64,000 bases of DNA from Catenuloplanes niger (GCF_031458255.1 NZ_JAVDYC010000001.1:5651001-5715000); one strand, 5' to 3'; shown: positions 47,133 through 56,256, counted from the stretch's first letter. The notes: generated from the sequence alone by a model not told the origin. A program made the numbers and translations.

Positions 47133-47927
47133 ATGATTGTTGTGCTGGGGCCCGGCGGCACGGTCGGGCGACGTGTGACGGCGCGGCTGCGCGCCACCGG
47201 AGCCGAGGTCCGGCCGGTCTCCCGGTCCACCCCGCTCCGCTTCGACTGGTCCGCGCCGCAGACCTGGGAGCCCGCGCTCGCCGGCGGGTCCGCGATGTTC
47301 CTGATGGCACCGGACGGCGTGCCCGTCGACCAGGAGCTGATCGCGCTGGCCGCCCGCGCCGGCCTGCGCCGGATCGTGCTGCTGTCCAGCCGCTCGATCG
47401 ACGTCATGGGCGACGACCGGCTGCTCGACGCCGAGCGGGCGGTGCGCGACGGCGACACCGAGTGGACGATCGTGCGCGCCGACTGGTTCGACCAGAACTT
47501 CGACGAGGGCTTCCTGCGCCCCGCGGTCGAGGCGGGCACGGTCGCGATCCCGGTCGGCGGCGTGCGGCAGACGTTCGTCGACGCGGGCGACATCGCGGCC
47601 GTCGCGGTCGCGGCGCTCACCGGCGACGGTCACGCCGGCGTGACCCACGAGGTCACCGGTCCGGAGGCGCTCTCGTTCGGCGCGGCCTGCGCGATCGTCG
47701 GCACGGCCGCCGGCCGGGACGTGCGATTCGACGGTACGGCGGGGGCCTACCGGTCCGCGATGGCCGCGTTCGGCGTCCCGGAGGCACAGATCGCGCGTGA
47801 CGTGGCCGCGTTCGCCGCACTGGCCGCCGCCGGCGACTCGGCCCCGCTCGACACGGTGGAACGGGTCACCGGCCGGCCGCCCAGACGGTTCGCCGACTAC
47901 GCCGCCGGGGCCTCCTGGGGCGGCTGA
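47133..47927 (+). CDS. NAD(P)-binding NmrA-like protein
   Basis: 264 residues. Cofactor motif VVLGPGGTVGRRV at residues 3-15, a shortened Rossmann fold with LAARAGLRRIVLLSS, and EWTIVRADWFDQNFDEGF typical of the NmrA/atypical SDR group. No YxxxK is present, so it may be a redox sensor or a reductase of unknown substrate. ATG at 47133. It is divergent from the pectate lyase 2 gene. Confidence 0.9.
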   Translation: MIVVLGPGGTVGRRVTARLRATGAEVRPVSRSTPLRFDWSAPQTWEPALAGGSAMFLMAPDGVPVDQELIALAARAGLRRIVLLSSRSIDVMGDDRLLDAERAVRDGDTEWTIVRADWFDQNFDEGFLRPAVEAGTVAIPVGGVRQTFVDAGDIAAVAVAALTGDGHAGVTHEVTGPEALSFGAACAIVGTAAGRDVRFDGTAGAYRSAMAAFGVPEAQIARDVAAFAALAAAGDSAPLDTVERVTGRPPRRFADYAAGASWGG

Positions 47928-47973
47928 GCGGTCGACCCGCACGAGTGCGCCGCCGGTTCCACGTGCGGCGTCC

Positions 47974-48339
47974 TCAGCGGCGTTTCCGGGCCTCGTCGAC
48001 CAGGCGCTGGGCCACCTCGCGGAGCTTCACGTCCGCCCGGGTGGACATCGCGACCAGCGTGTTGAAGGCCTCCGCGGGGGTGCACCCGTCGTTCACCATG
48101 ACGATCCCCTCGGCCTGCTCGATGACCGCCCGCGAGGCCATCGCCCGCCGCATCTGGGCGGCGAGTTCGACGCTCTGCTCGTAGGCGGCGGCGTTGGCGA
48201 CGAAGACCGCGGCGTGACCGGCGAACAGGACGGTCGAGGTGCGTTGCCTCGTCGTCGAACGGCGGTCCCCGGTGCCGTAGAAGTTGAGCGCGCCCGGCGT
48301 CCGCTGCCGGCCGGGCAGTCCCACGGCGAAGACCGCCGT
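47974..48339 (-). pseudogene. 5'-truncated GAF-ANTAR regulator gene
   Basis: Frame encodes the C-terminal 121 residues only: the last GAF strand and helix (PGALNFYGTGD, FAGHAAVFVANAAAYEQ) and a complete ANTAR RNA-binding domain (SRAVIEQAEGIVMV, TPAEAFNTLVAMSTRADVKL, EVAQRLV). About 100 residues of GAF domain and any start codon are missing. The break is near 48335-48340, where an oppositely oriented GAF-ANTAR fragment begins. Confidence 0.75.
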
Positions 48340-48642
48340 CCGACGCCATCGTCGAGCGCGCCGACAACCTGCGGTACCAGGTTGCGGACGAGGAACGACT
48401 GCTCCTGATGTTCGCCGAGCAGGCCATGGTCCTGTTGGCGAACGTCCGCTCGCGTGACGAACTGGAGCGCGCCACCGCCCGGCTCCGGGCGATCGATGGC
48501 GAAGGGCGTCCTGATGGCCCGTAACGACCTCGCGGAACAGGCCGCCTTCACCGCGCTCGTCGAATCGGCCCGGCCGGAGGACGTCACGGCCGGCGAGATC
48601 GCTCGCCGGATCCTGGACCCGCATGTCGGCCGTGACTCCTGA
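48339..48642 (+). pseudogene. Deleted and frameshifted GAF-ANTAR regulator gene
   Basis: Begins mid-GAF (SDAIVERADNLRYQV), jumps to the end of GAF (LLLMFAEQAMVLLANV, then RDELERATARLR), missing about 80 residues between. The frame then shifts at about 48490: the ANTAR continues one frame over as MAKGVLMARNDLAEQAAFTA to the TGA at 48642, with the expected IGMAKG reduced. At least one deletion and one frameshift, so non-functional. Confidence 0.75.
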
Positions 48643-48656
48643 CAGCCTCGCCGGTG

Positions 48657-48923
48657 ATGATCCGAATGGGTGGCCAGCGGCGCCACGCCGCCATGGAGGA
48701 GACCCGCCGCACGATCGGCGTCTCCTACGACATGCTCTGGGTGCGCTACTTCGCCCTCACCGGCGACACCGCGCCGATCGAGGTGGAGGCCTACCTCCAG
48801 GGCCTGATGCCGCTGCCCGCCCTGCAGGAGGACATTCTCGACCAGGCGCTGCGCGAGTGCGCCCGGGAGTCCGACCCGCAGCGGCCCGGTGACCGGGACA
48901 CCCCCGGCGAATCCCCGGCGTAA
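48657..48923 (+). CDS. Small conserved actinobacterial protein
   Basis: 88 residues, with the core GVSYDMLWVRYFALTGDTAP then EVEAYLQGLMPLPALQ typical of a small actinobacterial family often encoded beside GAF-ANTAR genes (recollection). No known function. Start uncertain: GTG 48654, ATG 48657 and ATG 48693 are all possible. Here it survives next to ruined GAF-ANTAR genes. Confidence 0.7.
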   Translation: MIRMGGQRRHAAMEETRRTIGVSYDMLWVRYFALTGDTAPIEVEAYLQGLMPLPALQEDILDQALRECARESDPQRPGDRDTPGESPA

Positions 48924-48947
48924 GCGCGGTGGCCGCCCGCGGACCCG

Positions 48948-49814
48948 CTACCGCACGGTCGTGACGGCGGGCTCCGGGTCACGGCCGGGCCGCTCGGCCC
49001 GGCCGGCGGGGAGCGCGTCGATCGCGGCGATCAGGCGTGCCCGCAGCGGCCGGGCGCGCTCGGCGAAGGCGCGCTGCTGCGCCACGTACTCCGCGCGGCC
49101 CTCCGGCGTCTCCACCCGCACCGGCGGGTAGCCCAGGTCGGCCAGGTCGTACGGGCTGGCCCGCATGTCCAGGCTCCGGATGTCGTAGGCCAGCGCGAAC
49201 GCGTCCGCCACCAGTTCCGACTCGACCAGCGGCCCGAGCTTGTACGCCCACTTGTAGACGTCCATGTTCGCGTGCAGGCACCCGGGCTGCTCCAGCTCGG
49301 TCTGCCGCTCCCGGCTCGGCTGCAGCACGTTCAGCGGCCGGGCCGGCCCGGTGAAGAACCGGAACGCGTCGAAGTGGCTGCACCGCACGCCGCGCTCCTC
49401 CACCAGCGCCGCGGTCGCGTCCGGCGAGAGGCGCAGCGGCCACGCGTTGTGCCGCACCTCCTCCTGCGTCTGCCGGTAGACCATCGCCCACTCGTGCATC
49501 CCGAAGCAGCCGAACTGCCCGGCCCGTCCCGCGGTCGCGGCCAGCAGCCCCCGGATCCACGCCACCGACTCGGCGCGCTTCGCCAGCACCGCGGCGTCGT
49601 CCGCGATCGGCCCGTTCTCCAGCGTCACGCCGTACCCCGGATGCCAGCGGCGCAGCTGCGCGGGCCGCAGCGAGTAGTACGAGAACAGGAAGTCCAGCAC
49701 CGGGTGTGCGATGCCACGACGGCGGCGTTCCAGGTGCGGCACGATCCACGTGTCGACGCGTGCCTGGTGGGCCGCCTCGCGGGCACGCCAGGTGGGCTCG
49801 TCGAGGAGGGGCAT
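48948..49814 (-). CDS. Conserved protein, usually annotated 3-methyladenine DNA glycosylase
   Basis: 288 residues, soluble. Blocks such as HPVLDFLFSYYSLRPAQLRR, FGMHEWAMVYRQ and PGCLHANMDVYKWAYKLGP match an actinobacterial family commonly given this name, without a visible helix-hairpin-helix motif. The enzymatic role should be treated as tentative; the family call itself is more secure than the function. It stands alone, converging on the small conserved gene. Confidence 0.75.
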   Translation of the reverse strand: MPLLDEPTWRAREAAHQARVDTWIVPHLERRRRGIAHPVLDFLFSYYSLRPAQLRRWHPGYGVTLENGPIADDAAVLAKRAESVAWIRGLLAATAGRAGQFGCFGMHEWAMVYRQTQEEVRHNAWPLRLSPDATAALVEERGVRCSHFDAFRFFTGPARPLNVLQPSRERQTELEQPGCLHANMDVYKWAYKLGPLVESELVADAFALAYDIRSLDMRASPYDLADLGYPPVRVETPEGRAEYVAQQRAFAERARPLRARLIAAIDALPAGRAERPGRDPEPAVTTVR

Positions 49815-49954
49815 CCGTCAAGCGTAGGACGACGGGCCGGATCGGGACGAGACGGGTGAACGCCGATCCGGCGCGGCCGCCCGTGGTGACGCGGATCGCC
49901 CCGGCTTCCCGCCCAGCCACGTCCGTTTCACGCTGGAGATTTAGGCTTCCGGGT

Positions 49955-50761
49955 ATGCGCTTTGCTCGTTTCGTTCACGCCGGTGGGGTGTCGTTCGGAG
50001 TGGTCGAGGGCGAGGCCGGTGCCGGCGTCGCCGGACTGACCGTCGCCGAGATCGACCGGACGCCCTTCGAACCGGTGACGTTCACCAACAAGCGGTGGGC
50101 TCTCGCCGACGTCCACCTGCTCGCCCCGATCTTCTCCAGCAAGGTGATCGGGATCGGCCGCAACTACGCCGATCACGCCGCCGAGCTGGGCAACGCGGTG
50201 CCCAAGGAGCCGCTGATGTTCCTCAAGCCGTCGTCCTCGGTGATCGGCCCGAACGACACGATCCGTCTGCCGATCCAGTCCCAGCAGGTCGAGCACGAGG
50301 CCGAACTGGCCGTCGTGATCGGCGGCACCGGCCCGGTCAGCCGGATCGACCGCAGGGACGCCGAGAAGGTCATCTTCGGCTACACCTGCGCCAACGACGT
50401 CACCGCGCGTGACCTGCAGAAGAACGACGTGCAGTTCACCCGTGCGAAGGGCTTCGACTCGTTCTGCCCGGTCGGCCCGTGGATCGAGACCCGGCTCGAC
50501 GTCTCCGACCTCGAGGTCCGCTGCGAGGTGGGCCGGCCCGGCGACGAGGTCCGCGAGGTCCGTCAGCTCGGCCGCACCAAGGACATGATCTTCGACGTCC
50601 CGTCCCTGGTCTCCTACGTCTCCCACGTGATGTCGCTGCTGCCCGGCGACCTCATCCTCACCGGCACTCCGGCCGGCGTCTCCACCATCACCGACGGTGA
50701 CATCGTCTCCGTCCGGGTCGAGGGCATCGGCGAGCTGACCAACCCGGTAGCAGCCCGCTGA
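49955..50761 (+). CDS. Fumarylacetoacetate hydrolase-family protein
   Basis: 268 residues. FAH fold with IGRNYADHAAELGN, metal-site acids in VEHEAELAVVIG and FGYTCANDVTARDLQ, and LLPGDLILTGTPAGV. Likely acts on a beta-diketone or acylpyruvate such as oxaloacetate or acylpyruvate; the exact substrate is unknown. ATG at 49955. In related actinomycetes this gene commonly precedes gltX; here two tRNA genes follow instead. Confidence 0.92.
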   Translation: MRFARFVHAGGVSFGVVEGEAGAGVAGLTVAEIDRTPFEPVTFTNKRWALADVHLLAPIFSSKVIGIGRNYADHAAELGNAVPKEPLMFLKPSSSVIGPNDTIRLPIQSQQVEHEAELAVVIGGTGPVSRIDRRDAEKVIFGYTCANDVTARDLQKNDVQFTRAKGFDSFCPVGPWIETRLDVSDLEVRCEVGRPGDEVREVRQLGRTKDMIFDVPSLVSYVSHVMSLLPGDLILTGTPAGVSTITDGDIVSVRVEGIGELTNPVAAR

Positions 50762-50874
50762 CCTGCATCGTTGCCGTCGTCCGGGGATCTGCGGATTTAC
50801 CGGGCGGCGGCCCGATTTGGCGGGCAACATGGGGTCAGGTAAAGTTCTTTCCGGCGCCGCAAGCGGGGCGCCGA

Positions 50875-50946
50875 TGGGGTATGGGGTAATTGGCAGCCCA
50901 ACTGATTCTGGTTCAGTTAGTCTAGGTTCGAGTCCTGGTACCCCAG
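50875..50946 (+). tRNA. tRNA-Gln (CTG)
   Basis: Full cloverleaf: acceptor TGGGGTA/TACCCCA, D arm, anticodon stem ACTGA/TCAGT with loop TTCTGGT (anticodon CTG at 50908-50910), and T loop TTCGAGT. Followed by CA, so the CCA end is not fully encoded. Confidence 0.96.
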
Positions 50947-51109
50947 CAACGTAACCCGAAAGGGTCACGGAGCTGGATCTGGTAAGGTTCCAGCGGTCGC
51001 CCGCGAGGGAGGCTGAGCAAGACGGCAAGGCAGGTAGGGCCACGCAAGCCAGCGCGGCGGACCTGGTAAGCTAGAAAGCGCAAGATCAAGTAAGAAAAGC
51101 AAGTCCGAG

Positions 51110-51182
51110 GTCCCGTCGTCTAGCGGCCTAGGACGCCGCCCTCTCAAGGCGGTAGCGAGGGTTCGAATCCCTTCGGGACTAC
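51110..51182 (+). tRNA. tRNA-Glu (CTC)
   Basis: Cloverleaf with acceptor GGTCCCG/CGGGACT (first pair G-T), anticodon stem CCGCC/GGCGG, anticodon CTC at 51144-51146, T loop TTCGAAT and discriminator A. About 160 nt after tRNA-Gln, perhaps on one transcript. Confidence 0.96.
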
Positions 51183-51187
51183 AGACG

Positions 51188-51228
51188 AAGCCCGTCTCGC
51201 GAAAGCGAGGCGGGCTTCCTCCTTTTTC
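51188..51228 (+). terminator. Intrinsic terminator after tRNA-Glu
   Basis: GAAGCCCGTCTCGC / GCGAGGCGGGCTTC stem with GAAA loop and one G-T pair, then CTCCTTTTT. Confidence 0.93.
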
Positions 51229-51396
51229 CATACTTCCCGCTCCACCACCCGCCGTTGGCCCTTTCCCAAAAATCCTGGCCTCGCCTCACACCCCGCTTCC
51301 CCTCACCCTTGCCTCGCCGCGATGCGACCCGGCCATGCCCACCGACCGGATTTCTCCCTCGCATCCGCACGCCCTCGCACCAAACCTTCAGGCTTG

Positions 51397-51473
51397 TCCC
51401 ACTTCCGGCGCGGTCACTTCCCGCACGCTCCCGCGGGCACCGGTCGGCCGCAGGCGGCCTCCCTGCAAGATCC
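51397..51473 (+). repeat. Dispersed intergenic repeat, copy D
   Basis: Fourth copy. Left end is diverged (CACTTCCGGCGCGG), then GCACGCTCCCGCGGGCACCG and CCTCCCTGCAAGATCC, very close to copy C on the right. Confidence 0.85.
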
Positions 51474-51821
51474 GAGGCCACTCCAGCACCCCAACCCACC
51501 CCACACCCCACACGCATCGAACTCCCAATCCCGCCTCCGCCCCGCCCGCGACCGAACCCCGCCGACGTCCTCCACCCCGCCCCCGGCCGCACCACCCCAT
51601 CCCCCCTTCGCTTCCGCGCACGGTTCGCGTCCGCGTCGGTCGCCTCTCCGCATCGGCACCCGGTTTCTGGCGCCTCTGTCTGCCCGGCCCCTCTGCACAC
51701 TGGCCACCTCGGCTAACCGGTCACCCCAGCGCACCGGCCGCCTCAGCTGATCGGACATTCCGGCGCGCGGGTGCGCGTGACTTGGTGAGACGCGCGGCAT
51801 GCGGGTTCGGATGACACTCCT

Positions 51822-52162
51822 GTGCCGCGTCCCCGGGACCGTAGCTTTGCGGTCGCGCTCAGGTCCGTTGCTTGCCTGCGTGAAGATCGTCACTGTGCGG
51901 GAAGCCATGCATCGAATCCCCGGGAAGCCCACGCCTCCGGCAAGTCCGCACGTCAAATCCGCGTTCGGTTGCGAGCCGCGGCGCGGATCCGACGTGCGGA
52001 TCGGTATGGCGTCCAGCTTCCCGTGGGCACGTCTGTGCCGCGTCTGGCTGCGGTAGCGGCCGAATCCGTTACTCACCCGCGTGTAGATCATCCTGTGTGC
52101 GAACCCATGCATCGAATTCGCGCGAAGCCCGGGCCTTCGGAATCCGCGCATCGGACCCGGCG
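51822..52162. repeat. Imperfect direct duplication, about 203-nt period
   Basis: Segments starting about 51832 and 52035 share CTGTGCCGCGTC, a GCGTG(A/T)AGATC block, CCATGCATCGAAT followed by CGGGAAGCCC or CGCGAAGCCC, and a CTTCGGAA-like end. Both are degraded and show no coding logic. Confidence 0.65.
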
Positions 52163-52164
52163 CG

Positions 52165-52360
52165 TGTTCGCGTGACCGGCTGCGGATCGGGCGTGCGTCA
52201 CGCGGCCGGCTGCGGTTGGGCGTGTGTCACGCGGCCGGGGGCGGGTACGGGCGTGTGTTGCGCGGCCGGTTGCGGATCCGGCGTGTCACGTGGGGGCCGG
52301 GGGCTTGACCGTGGCCGGTTGCGGGTGGGGCGTGCGTCACGCGGCCGGGTGGGGTCCGAT
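52165..52360. repeat. Degenerate repeat tract (CACGCGGCCGG units)
   Basis: Five to six loose units of about 25-32 nt starting CGTGTGTCACGCGGCCGG or CGTGCGTCACGCGGCCGG, with variable G-rich ends. No coding sequence evident. Confidence 0.75.
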
Positions 52361-52424
52361 GCGCCGTAGTCCGGCGTGTCCGCGCCGTCCCGTCTTCTGA
52401 GGGGTCGGCCATGCCCGCCCACCC

Positions 52425-52505
52425 CTGAGTGATCAATCAGGTGAGCGAAATCGCGATCCACTGGCAGGTTGGATCTATCTTTCGCACACCTGATTGATCA
52501 CTCAG
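52425..52505. repeat. Hairpin element H2
   Basis: Arms 52425-52450 and 52480-52505 pair in 25 of 26 positions (left arm CTGAGTGATCAATCAGGTG then AGCGAAA). A smaller inner pairing GATCCA/TGGATC lies in the loop. It shares CAATCAGGTGAGCGAAA and CTATCTTTCGC with element H1 and has nearly the same total length (81 versus 83 nt). Confidence 0.92.
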
Positions 52506-52773
52506 CCGGCGGTGAGCCTGCCTCAACGCCTATGAGCCCGATCGTCGGCCGTGCTGACCGCCGATGCCCAAGGCAGGCACACAAGGCCAAGCGGGGTAGC
52601 TGCACGCCCCGCGCCTGGCAAGTCGGAAGATCGCGAACCGCGATGTTGAGGCGCCGCTCACGCCGGCTCAGAAGCCCCACAATGGTGAGTTCCCGCTGCG
52701 GCGTACCCGCCCGCCTCGGGTGCCGGTGGCACCCGAGCCCAGCCGGGATGTGTGAGCGGAATGGCAGCCCCGA

Positions 52774-53058
52774 AGCCCCGGCGGGTTCGCGACGAAGCTT
52801 GGCAAGGCATGCAAGGTCGGGCTGGCGTGCCTGGCGAGTCCAGTGGCGCCGGCGGCCGGAAGGGCGGGACCAAGCTTCCGGAAGTCCCGGCGGGTTTGCG
52901 ACGAAGACTGACAACGCATGCAAGGCCGGGGTGGCGTGCCGGGAGAATCCGGTGGGGCCACCGCCCGGAGTCGGCGGGCGTGAGAGCCGGGGAACCCTGG
53001 CCGTCCGGCGACGGAGTCCGGCAATGCACGCCAGGCGCCAGGCTGGACTGCCGGCTTA
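52774..53058. repeat. Imperfect tandem duplication, about 109-nt period, 2.6 copies
   Basis: Units start at 52774, 52883 and 52993. Shared blocks: CCCGGCGGGTT(C/T)GCGACGAAG, GGCATGCAAGG / CGCATGCAAGG, and GG(C/G)GTGGCGTGCC-like middles. The third unit is partial. Confidence 0.7.
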
Positions 53059-53159
53059 GGCGTGAGGCCGGGACCGGAAGCATCGGCGACGGAGACCCGC
53101 GACGCACGCGCGGTGCGGGCCGGCGAATGCGGTCGGGCCGCCGGCCGGCAAGGCGCGGA

Positions 53160-53365
53160 ACGGCAACCCTTCAACGGAAGTCCCGGGAGCGGAAGCCAGA
53201 AACGGCAAGCCGCGAACGGCAACCCCGCGATCGGCAAGCCGCGGCGGAGGCTGGAACGGCGAGCCGCGATCGACAAGCCGGGAACGGCAACCCCGCGAAC
53301 GGCAAGCCGCGATCGGCAATCCCGCGAACGGCGAGCCGGGAACAGCGAGCCGGGGCGGAGGCCGG
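53160..53365. repeat. Short-unit degenerate repeat tract (CGGCAAGCCGCGA)
   Basis: About ten loose units of 13-16 nt such as CGGCAAGCCGCGAA and CGGCAACCCCGCGAT, continuing to the end of the island. Confidence 0.8.
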
Positions 53366-53419
53366 GTGGCGGCCGGCGGGACGGGAGCTGGCCGATGTGA
53401 GTGGACGTAAAAGGGGAAA

Positions 53420-53452
53420 CCGCGCCCGCAGGCCTCAGGGCCGTGGGCGCGG
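53420..53452 (-). terminator. Terminator of ndgR
   Basis: On the minus strand CCGCGCCC pairs with GGGCGCGG around GGCC-rich inner sequence, followed by TTTCCCCTTTT. It lies just after the ndgR stop. Confidence 0.85.
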
Positions 53453-53458
53453 ATCGTT

Positions 53459-54145
53459 CTAGAGTCCGGAGAGGCGCTGGCCGGCGCGGACCACGGCCAT
53501 CGCGTGGCGGTCTCCGGGACGGCGGCCGAGGCGTTCGATCGGGCCGGAGATGCTGACCGCCGCGATCACCCGCCCGGTGCGGTCCCGGATCGGCGCGGAG
53601 ACGCTGGCCACGCCCGCTTCCCGCTCGGCGACGCTCTGTGCCCAGCCGCGGCGGCGGACCTCGGCGAGGGTGCGGCCGGTGAACTTGCAGCGCGGCAGCA
53701 GCGGCATGACCGCCTCGGGCGGTTCCCAGGCCAGCAGGATCTGGGCGGCGGAGCCGGCCGTCATCGGCAGCACGGAACCGACCGGCACCGTGTCGCGCAG
53801 TCCGCTGGCCCGTTCGGCCGCGGCCACGCACAGCCGTTCGTCCGCGCGGCGCAGGTAGAGCTGCGCGCTCTCGCCGGTGGCGTCGCGGAGCGCGGCCATC
53901 AGTGGTTCGGCCGCGGTCAGCAGCACGTCCGGCGCGGCGTTGGCGAGCTCGCCGAGTCGCGGGCCCGGGCGCCAGCGGCCCTGTGTGTCACGGACCAGCA
54001 TCCGGTGGATCTCCAAGGCCTGCGCGAGCCGGTGTGCCGTAGCGCGCGGCAGCTTGGTGCGCTCGACGAGTTCGGCCAGGCTGGCGCCGTCGACACAGGC
54101 GGCCAGGATGACCACCGCCTTGTCGAGAACGCCGACACCGCTCAT
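53459..54145 (-). CDS. ndgR: IclR-family regulator NdgR
   Basis: Regulator of 228 residues divergent from leuC, the classic actinobacterial ndgR-leuCD arrangement. Winged HTH at residues 20-50 (ASLAELVERTKLPRATAHRL), then IclR effector domain with TAGSAAQILLAW. In Streptomyces NdgR controls leucine and related amino acid genes (known). The ATG at 54145 is chosen by comparison with the family start SGVGVLDKAV; a longer frame begins at 54169. Confidence 0.9.
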   Translation of the reverse strand: MSGVGVLDKAVVILAACVDGASLAELVERTKLPRATAHRLAQALEIHRMLVRDTQGRWRPGPRLGELANAAPDVLLTAAEPLMAALRDATGESAQLYLRRADERLCVAAAERASGLRDTVPVGSVLPMTAGSAAQILLAWEPPEAVMPLLPRCKFTGRTLAEVRRRGWAQSVAEREAGVASVSAPIRDRTGRVIAAVSISGPIERLGRRPGDRHAMAVVRAGQRLSGL

Positions 54146-54182
54146 ACTGTGTCCCACAAGCCGAAACATACCTCCCAGAATT

Positions 54183-54188
54183 TAGGAT
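54183..54188 (+). promoter_or_regulatory. -10 element of leuC
   Basis: TAGGAT, the actinomycete -10 consensus, ends 6 nt before the leuC ATG at 54195. This predicts transcription starting at or next to the start codon, i.e. a leaderless mRNA. No good -35 is seen, consistent with activator control from the 49-nt shared region. Confidence 0.5.
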
Positions 54189-54194
54189 GTCCAG

Positions 54195-55649
54195 ATGGTG
54201 GGAGCCAATCCACAACCCGCTGCTCCGCGGACCCTGGCCGAGAAGGTCTGGGACGCCCACGTGGTGCGATCCGCCGAGGGTGAGCCCGATCTGCTATTCA
54301 TCGATCTCCATCTCCTGCACGAGGTGACCAGCCCGCAGGCGTTCGATGGACTGCGTCTCGCGGGGCGCGCGGTGCGGCGGCCGGACCTCACGCTGGCGAC
54401 CGAGGACCACAACACCCCGACCGGGTACGCGGACCCGTCGTTCAACGCCCGCCGCGGCGACCTGATGACGATCCTCGACCCGACGTCGCGCACGCAGATC
54501 GAGACGCTTCGCAAGAACTGCGCGGAGTTCGGGGTGCGCCTGCACCCGCTCGGCCACGAGCAGCAGGGCATCGTGCACGTGATCGGGCCGCAGCTCGGCC
54601 TGACCCAGCCCGGCCTGACGATGGTCTGCGGCGACTCGCACACGGCCACGCACGGCGCGTTCGGCGCGCTGGCGTTCGGCATCGGCACCAGCGAGGTCGA
54701 GCACGTGCTGGCCACCCAGACGCTGCCGCAGGCCCGGCCGAAGACCATGGCGGTGACCGTGACCGGCGAGCTGCGGCCCGGCGTCACCGCGAAGGACCTG
54801 GTGCTCGCGCTGATCACCCAGGTCGGCACCGGCGGCGGCCGCGGTCACATCGTGGAGTACCGCGGTGAGGCCATCCGCAAGCTCTCCATGGAGGGCCGGA
54901 TGACCATCTGCAACATGTCCATCGAGTGGGGCGCCAAGGCCGGCATGATCGCGCCGGACGAGACCACGTTCGAGTACCTGAAGGGCCGGCAGTACGCGCC
55001 GACCGGCACCGCGTGGGTCGAGGCCGTCGACTACTGGCGGAGCCTGGCGACCGACGAGGACGCGGTCTTCGACACCGAGGTGATCCTGGACGCGGACGCG
55101 ATCAGCCCGTTCGTCACCTGGGGCACGAACCCCGGCCAGGGCGTCGCGCTGGACGGCGTGGTGCCGAGCCCGGCCGACTTCGCCGGTGAGAACGAGCGGA
55201 CCGCGGCCGAGCGGGCACTGGAGTACATGGACCTCACCCCCGGCACCCCGTTACGCGAGATCCCGGTGGACGTTGTCTTCGTGGGCTCGTGCACGAACGG
55301 GCGACTGGAGGACCTCCGCGCCGCGGCGGACGTGCTGCGGGGCCACAGGGTGCACGACGACGTACGCATGATGATCGTCCCCGGCTCCGCCAAGGTGCGC
55401 GAGGCGGCCGAGGCGGAGGGGCTGGACAAGGTCTTCACGGAGGCGGGCGCGGAATGGCGGTTCGCGGGCTGTTCCATGTGTCTGGGCATGAACCCGGACA
55501 CGCTCAAGCCCGGTGAGCGCTCGGCGTCGACCTCGAACCGCAACTTCGAGGGCCGGCAGGGCAAGGGTGGCCGTACCCACCTGGTGTCCCCGCCGGTCGC
55601 CGCCGCCACCGCCGTCAAGGGCCGTCTCGCGGCCCCCGCAGACCTGTAA
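54195..55649 (+). CDS. leuC: 3-Isopropylmalate dehydratase large subunit
   Basis: Aconitase-family 4Fe-4S subunit of isopropylmalate isomerase in leucine synthesis, 484 residues. Cluster ligands are the Cys of [11 protein letters not shown] and the two in [15 protein letters not shown] and [12 protein letters not shown] blocks are present. It is followed 19 nt later by leuD. Probably regulated by divergent NdgR. Confidence 0.97.
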   Translation: MVGANPQPAAPRTLAEKVWDAHVVRSAEGEPDLLFIDLHLLHEVTSPQAFDGLRLAGRAVRRPDLTLATEDHNTPTGYADPSFNARRGDLMTILDPTSRTQIETLRKNCAEFGVRLHPLGHEQQGIVHVIGPQLGLTQPGLTMVCGDSHTATHGAFGALAFGIGTSEVEHVLATQTLPQARPKTMAVTVTGELRPGVTAKDLVLALITQVGTGGGRGHIVEYRGEAIRKLSMEGRMTICNMSIEWGAKAGMIAPDETTFEYLKGRQYAPTGTAWVEAVDYWRSLATDEDAVFDTEVILDADAISPFVTWGTNPGQGVALDGVVPSPADFAGENERTAAERALEYMDLTPGTPLREIPVDVVFVGSCTNGRLEDLRAAADVLRGHRVHDDVRMMIVPGSAKVREAAEAEGLDKVFTEAGAEWRFAGCSMCLGMNPDTLKPGERSASTSNRNFEGRQGKGGRTHLVSPPVAAATAVKGRLAAPADL

Positions 55650-55668
55650 CGAAGGGCCGACGAACGCC

Positions 55669-56256
55669 ATGGAGAAGTTCACCGTGCACACCGGCTCCGC
55701 GGTACCGCTGCGGCGCTCCAATGTGGATACGGATCAGATCATTCCCGCCGTGTACCTGAAGAGGGTGACGCGGACGGGCTTCGAGGACGGTCTCTTCAGC
55801 GCCTGGCGCGAGGACCCGGCATTCGTGATGAACAATCCGGCCTATTCGTCCGCGTCGATCCTGGTCGCGGGCCCGGATTTCGGCACCGGGTCGTCGCGCG
55901 AACACGCGGTGTGGGCCTTGCACAACTGGGGTTTCCGGGCGGTGATCTCGCCGCGCTTCGGCGACATCTTCCGCGGCAACGCGCTCAAGGAAGGGCTGCT
56001 TCCGGTCGAGCTGGAGCAGGCGGCCGTCGAGGAACTGTGGGCGCTGGCGGAGCGGGACCCGGCCGCCGAGATCGTGGTGGACCTGACCGAGCGGCAGGTG
56101 CGGGCCGGTGACCGCGTCTGGTCGTTTCCGATGGACGACTTCAGCCGCTGGCGCCTGATGGAGGGCCTCGACGACATCGGCCTGACGCTGCGGCACCAGG
56201 ACGCGATCGCGGCGTACGAGGCGAAGCGGCCGTCCTTCAAGCCGGCCCTGGCCTGA
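55669..56256 (+). CDS. leuD: 3-Isopropylmalate dehydratase small subunit
   Basis: Swivel-domain partner of LeuC, 195 residues. [18 protein letters not shown] near the N-terminus and [17 protein letters not shown] are the diagnostic substrate-binding blocks. ATG after CGAAGGG. It ends the leuCD operon. Confidence 0.97.
   Translation: MEKFTVHTGSAVPLRRSNVDTDQIIPAVYLKRVTRTGFEDGLFSAWREDPAFVMNNPAYSSASILVAGPDFGTGSSREHAVWALHNWGFRAVISPRFGDIFRGNALKEGLLPVELEQAAVEELWALAERDPAAEIVVDLTERQVRAGDRVWSFPMDDFSRWRLMEGLDDIGLTLRHQDAIAAYEAKRPSFKPALA

Larger units (their letters stand above)
51229..53419. other. Gene-poor island of decayed repeats (2.2 kb)
   Basis: No recognisable protein in any frame despite long open frames. 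It contains dispersed repeat copy D, a 203-nt-period duplication, a low-complexity tract at 52165-52360, hairpin element H2, a 109-nt-period duplication and a short-unit tract at 53160-53365; all are listed separately. Confidence 0.7.

Noticed and set aside
50875-51182. tRNA pair as an integration site
   Set aside because: No integrase and no direct repeat of a tRNA 3' end were seen in the following 2 kb.
52668-53831. 387-codon minus frame over island 2 and the ndgR end
   Set aside because: It crosses tandem repeats and the real ndgR gene in another frame; repeated peptide blocks follow from the 109-nt duplication.
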